NCBI GenBank assembly: GCA_948759685.1
Contig: CAQBGY010000089.1
Span: forward strand, 1-10,618
Source of the DNA: an uncultured Eubacterium sp.
Lineage (GTDB): Bacteria > Bacillota_A > Clostridia > Lachnospirales > Lachnospiraceae
DNA: 10,618 nt
Direction of reading: 5' to 3'
Below the pieces are notes generated by a model. That model had not been told where the DNA came from. It did not search any database and worked only from the letters and a program-made list of their open reading frames with translations. Below, in pieces: positions 6,727-10,618 of the stretch (the stretch's first letter is position 1; the number at the start of each line of letters is the position of its first letter). The translations under genes were made by a program, and so were the position numbers.

Positions 6727-6983
6727 ATACCGTCATAAGCAAGCAAATAATGGAAAGGTTCTATAGTGCGCTGGATGCCATTATAGCCATGAAGAAAATA
6801 AGAGGAGTAAATACATACTGTAGGCTCAACAACATAGATAGAAGAAATTTTATTGCGCAAAGAAAAGACTTGGAGCGTGGATGGTTTCAATTATCTTGGT
6901 TGTATCCTATGGTTAAGGAGTATGGAGTAAGTGCCAAATGGCTGCTTACTGGATTTGGAAGAATGTTTGAAGAACAAAAATAG
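6723..6983 (+). CDS. HTH-like protein related to Bacteroidetes CI N-domains
   Basis: The 86-residue product has the pattern of the short HTH domain seen at the N-terminus of Bacteroidetes CI-type regulators. It has an initial helix (MERFYSALDAIIAMKKIRG), a helix-turn-helix-like block (VNTYCRLNNIDRRNFIAQRK), and the ending VSAKWLLTGFGRMFEE. The S-A-x-W-L-L-T-G-x-G-x-M-F ending is common in phage repressor DNA-binding domains. The stand-alone length means that it lacks any sensor or protease part. It overlaps the preceding gene by 4 nt and ends directly at the bidirectional terminator. It may bind the same operators as the XRE repressor or act as its corepressor; that is inference from the operon. 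Confidence 0.8.
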   Translation: MNTVISKQIMERFYSALDAIIAMKKIRGVNTYCRLNNIDRRNFIAQRKDLERGWFQLSWLYPMVKEYGVSAKWLLTGFGRMFEEQK

Positions 6984-7020
6984 CCCCATGCAAACATTAT
7001 TAGTCTGCATGGGGCTATTT
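6978..7020. terminator. Strong bidirectional terminator
   Basis: AAATAGCCCCATGCA (6978-6992) and TGCATGGGGCTATTT (7006-7020) form a perfect 15-bp stem around a 13-nt loop. The plus strand continues into TTTCTT and the minus strand into TTTTTG. It ends the repressor operon from the left and the small membrane-protein pair from the right. Confidence 0.92.
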
Positions 7021-7037
7021 CTTACAAATATTCCATA

Positions 7038-7142
7038 TCACAAATTAGCAAGCCATTTCTTGCCAGATTTTGTTCTTAGCCAAATCATAAATGCACCCGT
7101 CACAACTATTCCAACGGTAAAGATAGCTCCTAACATTTCCAT
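7038..7142 (-). CDS. 34-residue single-pass membrane peptide
   Basis: An ATG at 7142 opens a 34-codon frame ending at a TGA at 7038-7040, too short for ordinary gene calling. The peptide begins MEMLGAIFTVGIVVTGAFMI, one transmembrane helix, and continues WLRTKSGKKWLANL, a basic cytosolic tail. A second ATG two codons in (7136) is also possible. It follows the two-helix protein gene by 5 nt and ends 18 nt before the terminator hairpin, so it clearly belongs to the same transcript. The hydrophobic helix plus basic tail recalls both small-membrane-protein subunits and type I toxin peptides. I recall such tiny partners beside two-helix membrane proteins in Bacteroides, without a function. Confidence 0.72.
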   Translation of the reverse strand: MEMLGAIFTVGIVVTGAFMIWLRTKSGKKWLANL

Positions 7143-7147
7143 ATCTA

Positions 7148-7390
7148 TTATTTTAAAATTGTATTTCCTACTTTAGCAAGCATTATAGTCCAAACACTCC
7201 CTGCTGTCAAAACATACCAGTTTATACCAGCTTCCACATTGGCATATATCGGAGTTATTCCACCAAGAACCAAACCCGCAAATGTGAGTTGCGCCAAGTT
7301 AAAAAAGAATCCAGCAAGTTTTTCACGCCTCACTTTATCTTTCTCCTTGACTTCTTTCTTAGCTTCTTGTTGTACGCTCCAATTACCCAT
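7148..7390 (-). CDS. Small two-helix membrane protein, DUF6722-like
   Basis: The 80-residue product starts with a charged cytosolic segment (QQEAKKEVKEKDKVRREKL, about residues 7-25). A first hydrophobic helix follows (GFFFNLAQLTFAGLVLGGI, about 27-45), then a short loop with a predicted strand, and then a second helix (WYVLTAGSVWTIMLAKVG, about 58-75). The layout resembles small membrane proteins that I remember as DUF6722 in Bacteroides; this name is from memory and unverified. It has its own promoter at 7409-7443 and shares a terminator with the 34-residue peptide downstream, so the pair is an independent unit inside the element. The promoter faces away from that of the secreted protein at 7753. 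Unknown function; superinfection exclusion or host modulation would fit an accessory phage gene. Confidence 0.75.
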   Translation of the reverse strand: MGNWSVQQEAKKEVKEKDKVRREKLAGFFFNLAQLTFAGLVLGGITPIYANVEAGINWYVLTAGSVWTIMLAKVGNTILK

Positions 7391-7408
7391 ATAAACTACT
7401 ATTTTCTA

Positions 7409-7443
7409 CAAAGGTACAAAATCCCCGCTTATTTGGAAACAAA
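7409..7443 (-). promoter_or_regulatory. Promoter of the small membrane-protein pair
   Basis: On the minus strand TACCTTTG (7416-7409) matches the -7 box TAnnTTTG, and TTTG (7443-7440) lies 23 nt upstream. The predicted start near 7402 gives a leader of about 12 nt before the ATG at 7390. A TTCTACAAA motif on the plus strand (7404-7412) overlaps the -7 box. Confidence 0.6.
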
Positions 7444-7513
7444 AACCTATATATTTTTGATACGTCATTATAAATATAACACTGCAAGACTATTTTTATA
7501 ACAAATAATACAC

Positions 7514-7521
7514 TATATTTG
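7514..7521 (+). promoter_or_regulatory. Promoter -7 box before the structured leader
   Basis: TATATTTG matches TAnnTTTG exactly. The -33 region has only a T-rich stretch (around 7492-7497), so strength is uncertain. Transcription would start near 7528, just upstream of the first leader hairpin, leaving a leader of about 225 nt before the ATG at 7753. Confidence 0.5.
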
Positions 7522-7543
7522 CTGCTGAATTAAAATATCACTA

Positions 7544-7750
7544 AATAGCATTGGCTATTGTTGTAGGGATTAAGAAAACGACCAAATTTCAGAAACAGCC
7601 CTCAGACAATTTGCTAATGCCTGCGCTTTGCGTGGGCATTACTCTTGTATGGGCTGTTAGGTGCTTGGTCGTACCTCTTAATCCTCGGAGTAATCCCACG
7701 CTTTCGTGTGTATTACAGTAGCTTGCTAAGTACAACCGTTAAATACACAC
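7544..7750 (+). ncRNA. Highly structured leader RNA or small RNA, unknown class
   Basis: The stretch holds three consecutive hairpins. H0: AATAGC (7544-7549) pairs GCTATT (7554-7559). H1 is a long nested rod from 7567 to 7684. Its helices are GGATTAAGA with TCTTAATCC (7567-7575/7676-7684), ACGACCAA with TTGGTCGT (7578-7585/7665-7672), AACAGCCC with GGGCTGTT (7594-7601/7651-7658), ACAA with TTGT (7606-7609/7645-7648), and a 12-bp apical stem (7615-7626/7630-7641) with two G-U pairs and a TTT loop. H2: GTAAT (7690-7694) with ATTAC (7712-7716), enclosing CACG/CGTG and loop CTTT. A competing 9-bp pairing joins GTGTGTATT (7706-7714) to AATACACAC (7742-7750), directly before the start codon. No T-tract follows H1 or H2, so neither is a simple terminator. 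A cis-acting regulator of the following gene is most likely; a free small RNA is possible. I do not recognise a known class. Confidence 0.6.
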
Positions 7751-7752
7751 TT

Positions 7753-8475
7753 ATGAAAACTTTGCTAATGCTTTGCCTGATAGCTTTGATAACAGGAAAT
7801 TCCTTTGCTCAAAACACGTATAGTGAAATTGGGGCTAAAACTGAATACATAACAGAGGTTAAGGGTTCAAAAGATTATTTGTTTTTAAATGCCCAACAGT
7901 GGGCGAGTACTAACACCACAGAGTGGGATTCGTCTATTGACACAAGCGATAAAGAAAGCGGGACAACCATTCTAAAAGTATCTTCATACCTATCTAAAAA
8001 AAATGGAGTAAACAGCTACTCTAAAATCAGAGTTAACATGAATGTGAAAATTGATTGTCGGGAAAACAAATACCGCATTATATTCTCAAACTTCACATCA
8101 AGTGTACAGCCTGATAGAAATGTCGAAACTGAATATCTTCCCACAAGTTCTTTAGAAAGTATGATTGAAGAGTTAGAGATGATTACCAAATTATCTGAAT
8201 ATGATTTTAAAAAAGAAACTTCATGGGGTTATGATAACATCATAAGCGTACGAGAAAAATACATTAGCCAAAATAAAGAGTACAAAGAAAAGATACTGAC
8301 ATTTGACAGTAATTCAAAAAAGGGGAAAAAAGAAATTAAATACCGGGAGAAGTGGATAAAAGAAAATGAGATTATTATTTCTTATTTAGATTACATCCTA
8401 AAAGGATTTGGTGATAAAGTCACTGAAATAAATAGTTCCATCAACAAGGTAATGAATGTAAGTGATGATTTTTGA
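7753..8475 (+). CDS. Secreted DUF4468-like protein with TBP-like fold domain
   Basis: From the ATG at 7753 the product is 240 residues. It opens with a clear signal peptide, MKTLLMLCLIALITGNSFAQ, with cleavage likely after AQ, so it is exported to the periplasm. The next part (about residues 35-115) fits the DUF4468 pattern seen in Bacteroides: a start like SKDYLFLNAQQWAS, then DKESGTTILKVSSYL, then an alternating strand ENKYRIIFSNFTS. The remainder is charged and helical (KEYKEKILTFDSNSKKGKKE). An in-frame upstream ATG at 7645 is rejected because it would bury the signal peptide and starts inside an RNA hairpin. Function of the family is unknown. Independent promoter, structured leader and terminator mark it as an accessory gene whose product may alter the lysogen's envelope. 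Confidence 0.82.
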   Translation: MKTLLMLCLIALITGNSFAQNTYSEIGAKTEYITEVKGSKDYLFLNAQQWASTNTTEWDSSIDTSDKESGTTILKVSSYLSKKNGVNSYSKIRVNMNVKIDCRENKYRIIFSNFTSSVQPDRNVETEYLPTSSLESMIEELEMITKLSEYDFKKETSWGYDNIISVREKYISQNKEYKEKILTFDSNSKKGKKEIKYREKWIKENEIIISYLDYILKGFGDKVTEINSSINKVMNVSDDF

Positions 8476-8483
8476 TACATAGA

Positions 8484-8511
8484 GGCGGTGCAATCAGCAT
8501 CGCCTTTTTTT
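8484..8511 (+). terminator. Rho-independent terminator of the DUF4468-like gene
   Basis: GGCGGTGC (8484-8491) pairs GCATCGCC (8497-8504) with one G-U pair around loop AATCA, followed by seven T (8505-8511). It lies 8 nt after the stop codon. Confidence 0.92.
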
Positions 8512-8601
8512 GTTCTTCCCCCACACCCCTATTTCATATATTTACTCTTAATTAACTATATAATATTATATATTAGTATATATTATCCCTTATAACTTGC
8601 A
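8512..8601. other. AT-rich tract before the palindrome array
   Basis: No gene is visible. After a short C-rich run the sequence from about 8530 to 8590 is nearly pure A/T, with alternating TA steps (for example TATAATATTATATATTAGTA). It directly abuts the first palindrome of the array. An easily melted tract next to repeated protein-binding-like sites is the layout of an iteron-type replication origin, but no replication initiator is encoded here, so this is only a suggestion. Confidence 0.5.
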
Positions 8602-8675
8602 TAAAATTTTGCCTAAGCAAAAATAGGCTTGTAAATCACTGAACTATAACAGCTTACAAATTTTGCTTAGGCAAA
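8602..8675 (+). repeat. 74-bp direct repeat, copy 1
   Basis: This segment is identical at every base to 8922-8995 (offset 320 bp). It carries palindrome copies 1 and 2 in opposite orientations, so it is itself bounded by inverted repeats of about 15 bp, and encloses GGCTTGTAAATCACTG-type spacer sequence. Flanking bases differ (8601 is A against T; 8676 is C against A), which fixes the limits. Confidence 0.95.
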
Positions 8676-8691
8676 CGCAAAAAGGCTATAT

Positions 8692-8761
8692 TTTTGCTTA
8701 GGCAAAATAACGCTTATAACACACTGTATTTCAATCATTTGCAAATTTTGCTTAGGCAAAA
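8692..8761 (+). repeat. Diverged third copy of the 74-bp unit
   Basis: Aligned without gaps to copy 1 from its left palindrome, 43 of 60 positions match by hand count, including GCAAAA, GCTT, CACTG and AAATTTTGC. The 54-bp spacing of the two palindromes is kept, but the left palindrome is in the forward orientation. The match outside the palindromes is modest for AT-rich DNA. Confidence 0.55.
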
Positions 8762-8794
8762 CACTATTTTTAGGCTTAAAAACAACTATTTATT

Positions 8795-8886
8795 TGATTA
8801 TCAGAATATTATAATTTTTGCTTAGGCAAAATCATTTTGCTTAGGCAATTTGCTTAGGCAAAATTTGCAACTATCTGATTATCAGA
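8795..8886 (+). repeat. Pair of TGATTATCAGA motifs within the array
   Basis: TGATTATCAGA occurs at 8795-8805 and again at 8876-8886, 81 bp apart. Its core TGATTATCA is palindromic around the central T, and the second copy extends to CTGATTATCAG. The pair flanks palindromes 5, 6 and 7, so a second protein may bind the same array. Confidence 0.65.
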
Positions 8887-8921
8887 GATAATACAGATTT
8901 AGAGGATAGATAAACACCTAT

Positions 8922-8995
8922 TAAAATTTTGCCTAAGCAAAAATAGGCTTGTAAATCACTGAACTATAACAGCTTACAAATTTTGCTTAGGCAAA
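8922..8995 (+). repeat. 74-bp direct repeat, copy 2
   Basis: This is the exact second copy of 8602-8675. Its right 22 bases lie inside the integrase coding sequence and supply the stop codon and final residues. Perfect identity over 74 bp means either recent duplication or ongoing gene conversion. Confidence 0.95.
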
Positions 8996-10296
8996 ACACG
9001 CTTATTTTTGGGTATATACTTCTTTTCTGTTACATCATCCAAAGATAGCTTGACATAATCCAATACCTTACGGTTGGCAGCATCTATGCTGTCCCACGAT
9101 TTCGCAATATAAATATCCGTCACTCTCATATTTTCGTCCACGTGGTTAAGAGCTGTGTGAACGGTGTATTTATCTACTCCGGCTTCATTGCTTGCAATGG
9201 TTGCCCATGTATGGCGCGCTGCGTAAAACTCCAAATCATCTATTCCCAAATCATCACCAATCTTTTTCAAACCCTTGTTAATTGCAGCCGTAAAGCTATC
9301 CACGCTTGAATACAGCTTGTAGAAATTAAAGACCCTTTGCCCGGTATGGTCTTTATATTTTTTCATAAGGGCTTTTAGTTCCGGCTCTATCCTCACAGAT
9401 ATTTCCGCTTTGTCGGCTCTCCGATTCTTTGTTTTTGTCCGTTGGTATGTAATTCGTCCTTTCTTCAAATCCGTACAAGTGTACAAATCTACCGCATTCA
9501 TTCCGATTAGGCAGAAACTCAAAAGAAAGACATCCTTTGCGAGATTGTACCTGTTTGTCCCCGGTTGCATAATCAAAGAATAAGGCAGCTCCGAAAATTT
9601 ACGAAGTAAATCCGTAGAAATAGCCCTTTTTCTTGTAACTGGAACTTTTGGAATTTCCACCCTCTTAAAAGGAGAATAGGGAATGCGTATCAGCCCGGCA
9701 TCCTCATCGTTAAACTCTTTCTTTGCTCGGTTGTGTATGGCTCTTAGCTGGGATATATATAGGCTCTGTGCCCTTTCTCCGTGATTGGCTTCGGGTTTGG
9801 AACGTGCCGGATTCTCTTTTATCCACTTTATCCAATCATTGATAAACTTAACCGTGATTTCTTTTATGCTCACGCTATCCCTGCCAACAAAGCGTACAAG
9901 GTTGTTAATAGCTACTTGGTAAGAAAGCGCATTGCCTGTATGCCCGGTTTCCTTTAAGTGCAATATGTATTGACGGGCATAAGCCACTATATCCAAATCG
10001 AAGTGTTCCCCATTGTCGTTAGTGATTGCATCTACCACCTGCTCAACGGTCATGGATTTAAGCCGTTCCCCCATGCGGTCACAAATGGAACGGTATTTCT
10101 TTATCATATCATCGGTGGCATCTATGTACTTTTGGTTTTTCAATTTGAAAGTCGTGCGTGTCAAATCATCCTTTGTCACGTAGTAAGTGGTCGGGATGTA
10201 CTTTTTCCTCTTTTGGTGTATAACCCTTATCTTTATATTATATGTGCCGTCAGCCCTTTTTTGGTGAGCGTACACCTCTGCTTTGAATGTAGCCAT
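8974..10296 (-). CDS. int: Tyrosine recombinase (phage integrase), Bacteroidetes type
   Basis: The 440-residue protein shows three parts. An N-terminal arm-binding domain (about 1-90) contains YAHQKRADGTYNIKIRV. A SAM-like core-binding domain (about 100-220) contains YARQYILHL and SLYISQLRAIHNRAKKEF. The catalytic domain (about 230-410) has K in RTKTKN, R361 in YAARHTWAT, H385 in LNHVDENM and the nucleophile Y396 in VTDIYI. The first catalytic arginine is replaced by N267 (LIGMNAVDL), and the box-II histidine by Y358. Both changes are usual in Bacteroidetes element integrases; IntDOT also lacks the first arginine. It carries out site-specific integration and excision. The start faces the tRNA-Arg locus, where the attachment site should be. 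The last residues, VLPKQNL, are encoded by a palindrome of the 8607-8996 array. Confidence 0.95.
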   Translation of the reverse strand: MATFKAEVYAHQKRADGTYNIKIRVIHQKRKKYIPTTYYVTKDDLTRTTFKLKNQKYIDATDDMIKKYRSICDRMGERLKSMTVEQVVDAITNDNGEHFDLDIVAYARQYILHLKETGHTGNALSYQVAINNLVRFVGRDSVSIKEITVKFINDWIKWIKENPARSKPEANHGERAQSLYISQLRAIHNRAKKEFNDEDAGLIRIPYSPFKRVEIPKVPVTRKRAISTDLLRKFSELPYSLIMQPGTNRYNLAKDVFLLSFCLIGMNAVDLYTCTDLKKGRITYQRTKTKNRRADKAEISVRIEPELKALMKKYKDHTGQRVFNFYKLYSSVDSFTAAINKGLKKIGDDLGIDDLEFYAARHTWATIASNEAGVDKYTVHTALNHVDENMRVTDIYIAKSWDSIDAANRKVLDYVKLSLDDVTEKKYIPKNKRVLPKQNL

Positions 10297-10303
10297 AATC
10301 TTT

Positions 10304-10338
10304 GTAGAACTATAGTAGAACTTTTATCCGCAAATATA
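10304..10338 (-). promoter_or_regulatory. Integrase promoter with GTAGAAC direct repeats
   Basis: On the minus strand TATATTTG (10338-10331) is an exact -7 box; no clear TTTG is seen at -33. Transcription would start near 10324. Two GTAGAAC repeats read on the plus strand (10304-10310, 10315-10321) are 11 bp apart, about one helical turn, and cover the start site, so they may be an operator. Confidence 0.55.
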
Positions 10339-10362
10339 CCTATTTTTTGCTGTAAATGCTGT

Positions 10363-10397
10363 AAAAAAAGAAGTCCACCCCGTAATGGAATGGACTT
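10363..10397 (-). terminator. Terminator downstream of tRNA-Arg
   Basis: On the minus strand an 11-bp stem (10397-10387 with 10381-10371, two G-U pairs, loop of 5 nt) is followed by C and seven T (10369-10363). It begins 7 nt after the tRNA 3' end and insulates the integrase from tRNA transcription. Confidence 0.9.
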
Positions 10398-10403
10398 GAA
10401 AAG

Positions 10404-10475
10404 TAGCTCCGAGGGGAATCGAACCCCTATCTAAAATTTAGGAAATTCTTGTTCTATCCGTTGAACTACAGAGCC
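10404..10475 (-). tRNA. tRNA-Arg (anticodon CCU), intact
   Basis: The full cloverleaf can be folded over 72 nt. Acceptor GGCTCTG pairs CGGAGCT with G-U pairs at the ends. The D arm is GTTC/GAAC with loop AACGGATA. The anticodon stem AGAAT/ATTTT (one G-U) holds loop TTCCTAA, anticodon CCU, reading AGG. The variable loop is AGAT, and the T arm AGGGG/CCCCT has loop TTCGATT. The discriminator is A, and CCA is not encoded. The anticodon stem is unusually weak (four A-U pairs and one G-U). A terminator follows at once. It lies between the integrase and the truncated tRNA at 10562-10603, which suggests that it may be carried by the element. Confidence 0.93.
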
Positions 10476-10534
10476 TTATGTAATAATTATCGTTATAACT
10501 TCCTTTTCTTATTTACTATAAATCTAAATTTTAC

Positions 10535-10542
10535 TACCTTTG
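10535..10542 (+). promoter_or_regulatory. Possible -7 box reading out of the window
   Basis: TACCTTTG matches TAnnTTTG on the plus strand in an otherwise gene-free spacer. I find no TTTG at the -33 position, and no gene follows within the window, so it may be chance. Confidence 0.25.
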
Positions 10543-10554
10543 CCATTGTTTGGA

Positions 10555-10603
10555 AGAACATACGTTTAGGAAACTTCTATTCTATCCGTTGAACTACAAG
10601 GCC
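10555..10603 (-). pseudogene. 5' half of a tRNA-Arg(CCU), probable attachment junction
   Basis: From 10603 leftward the minus strand reads GGCCTTG, TA, a D arm (GTTC/GAAT with loop AACGGATA), then GAAGT and the anticodon loop TTCCTAA with anticodon CCU (10570-10568). After AAAC the match to a tRNA stops: the 3' anticodon strand cannot pair and no T arm follows. Around the loop, 11-bp arms at 10555-10565 (AGAACATACGT) and 10573-10583 (reverse complement AGAATAGAAGT) match at 8 of 11 positions, with the 7-nt loop between. This is the layout of a tyrosine-recombinase core site with a 7-bp overlap. I infer a host-element junction; a decayed tandem tRNA is the alternative. Confidence 0.65.
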
Positions 10604-10618
10604 GTTTCAAATTTGTTT

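Larger units (their letters stand above)
8607..8996. repeat. Array of nine 16-bp imperfect palindromes
   Basis: TTTTGCTTAGGCAAAA is palindromic except for positions 7 and 10. I find nine copies: 8607-8622 (reverse orientation), 8661-8675 (one base short), 8692-8707, 8746-8761, 8816-8831, 8835-8848 (14 nt), 8849-8863 (15 nt), 8927-8942 (reverse), 8981-8996. Centre spacings are 54, 31, 54, 70, 19, 14, 78 and 54 bp; the value 54 occurs three times. The core is essentially invariant while spacers vary, which indicates selection on the motif itself, such as a protein-binding site or a hairpin. The last copy lies inside the integrase gene. A related TAGGCTT or CGCTTAT motif follows several copies. 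Confidence 0.95.

Noticed and set aside
6558..6890. Minus-strand frame of 110 codons across the repressor operon
   Set aside because: It overlaps two coupled plus-strand genes with good start signals and has no recognisable domain.
7594..7684. Integron attC-like site (GTTAGGT near 7656 fits the GTTRRRY core)
   Set aside because: The complementary 5' core RYYYAAC is not at the matching place in the palindrome, there is no integron integrase, and the palindrome lies upstream rather than downstream of a gene.
7645..7752. In-frame 36-residue N-terminal extension of the DUF4468-like protein starting at an ATG at 7645
   Set aside because: It would begin inside the apical part of the leader hairpin and place a signal peptide 37 residues into the protein; the ATG at 7753 gives a normal signal peptide.
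8602..8675. Insertion sequence or full transposon
   Set aside because: No transposase frame lies between or near the inverted repeats, and I see no target-site duplication at either copy.
8905..8945. Integrase terminator formed by palindrome copy 8 on the minus strand
   Set aside because: A hairpin followed by TTTTAA exists, but the stem has only two G-C pairs, and every palindrome copy would qualify equally; it is better treated as part of the array.
8607..8996. CRISPR array
   Set aside because: Repeats are 14-16 bp palindromes in mixed orientation with spacings from 14 to 78 bp, two units are identical including the spacer, and no cas gene is present.

Overview
The window looks like one end of an integrated temperate phage or phage-like element in a Bacteroides/Phocaeicola/Parabacteroides-type host. 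Three things point there. Promoters fit the Bacteroidetes -7 box TAnnTTTG, with TATATTTG or TACCTTTG found upstream of several genes. Shine-Dalgarno sequences are mostly weak and AT-rich. The protein families (a Bacteroides-type tyrosine recombinase, a DUF4468-like secreted protein, a LuxR-type regulator in an early operon) are typical of that order. No structural phage genes are present, so phage versus other integrative element rests on the recombination and lysogeny modules.

Layout. (1) From 5908 down to position 1 a tightly packed leftward operon holds a small HTH protein, a LuxR-type regulator with four cysteines ahead of its HTH, a two-helix membrane protein, a winged-helix-like protein, an SMC/Rad50-like ATPase with a CPTC hook, RecT, an MBL-fold hydrolase, a NinB-like protein, a hidden 53-residue protein and a truncated unknown gene. 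This reads as an early recombination module. (2) 5909-6051 is a divergent control region with face-to-face promoters and inverted repeats. (3) 6052-6983 is a short rightward operon with an XRE repressor, an unknown helical protein and a second HTH-like protein, closed by a strong bidirectional terminator. (4) 7038-8511 looks like an accessory insert with its own signals: a leftward pair of small membrane proteins (one only 34 residues) and a rightward secreted DUF4468-like protein preceded by a highly structured leader of about 200 nt. (5) 8512-8996 is an AT-rich tract followed by nine copies of a 16-bp imperfect palindrome (TTTTGCTTAGGCAAAA), including a perfect 74-bp duplication. The last copy encodes the C-terminus of the integrase. 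(6) 8974-10296 is the integrase. It is followed, in its upstream direction, by a terminator, an intact tRNA-Arg(CCU), and the 5' half of a second tRNA-Arg(CCU) that breaks off just after the anticodon loop.

How it may work. The integrase probably recombines in the anticodon loop of a host tRNA-Arg(CCU) gene. The half tRNA at 10562-10603 would be the junction with the host, and the intact tRNA beside it would be carried by the element to replace the gene it breaks. The XRE repressor and the control region would set the switch between lysogeny and the leftward recombination operon. The palindrome array and the structured leader are the two parts with no ready explanation, and I regard them as the most promising undescribed features. 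All family names come from reading motifs by eye; no database search was run.
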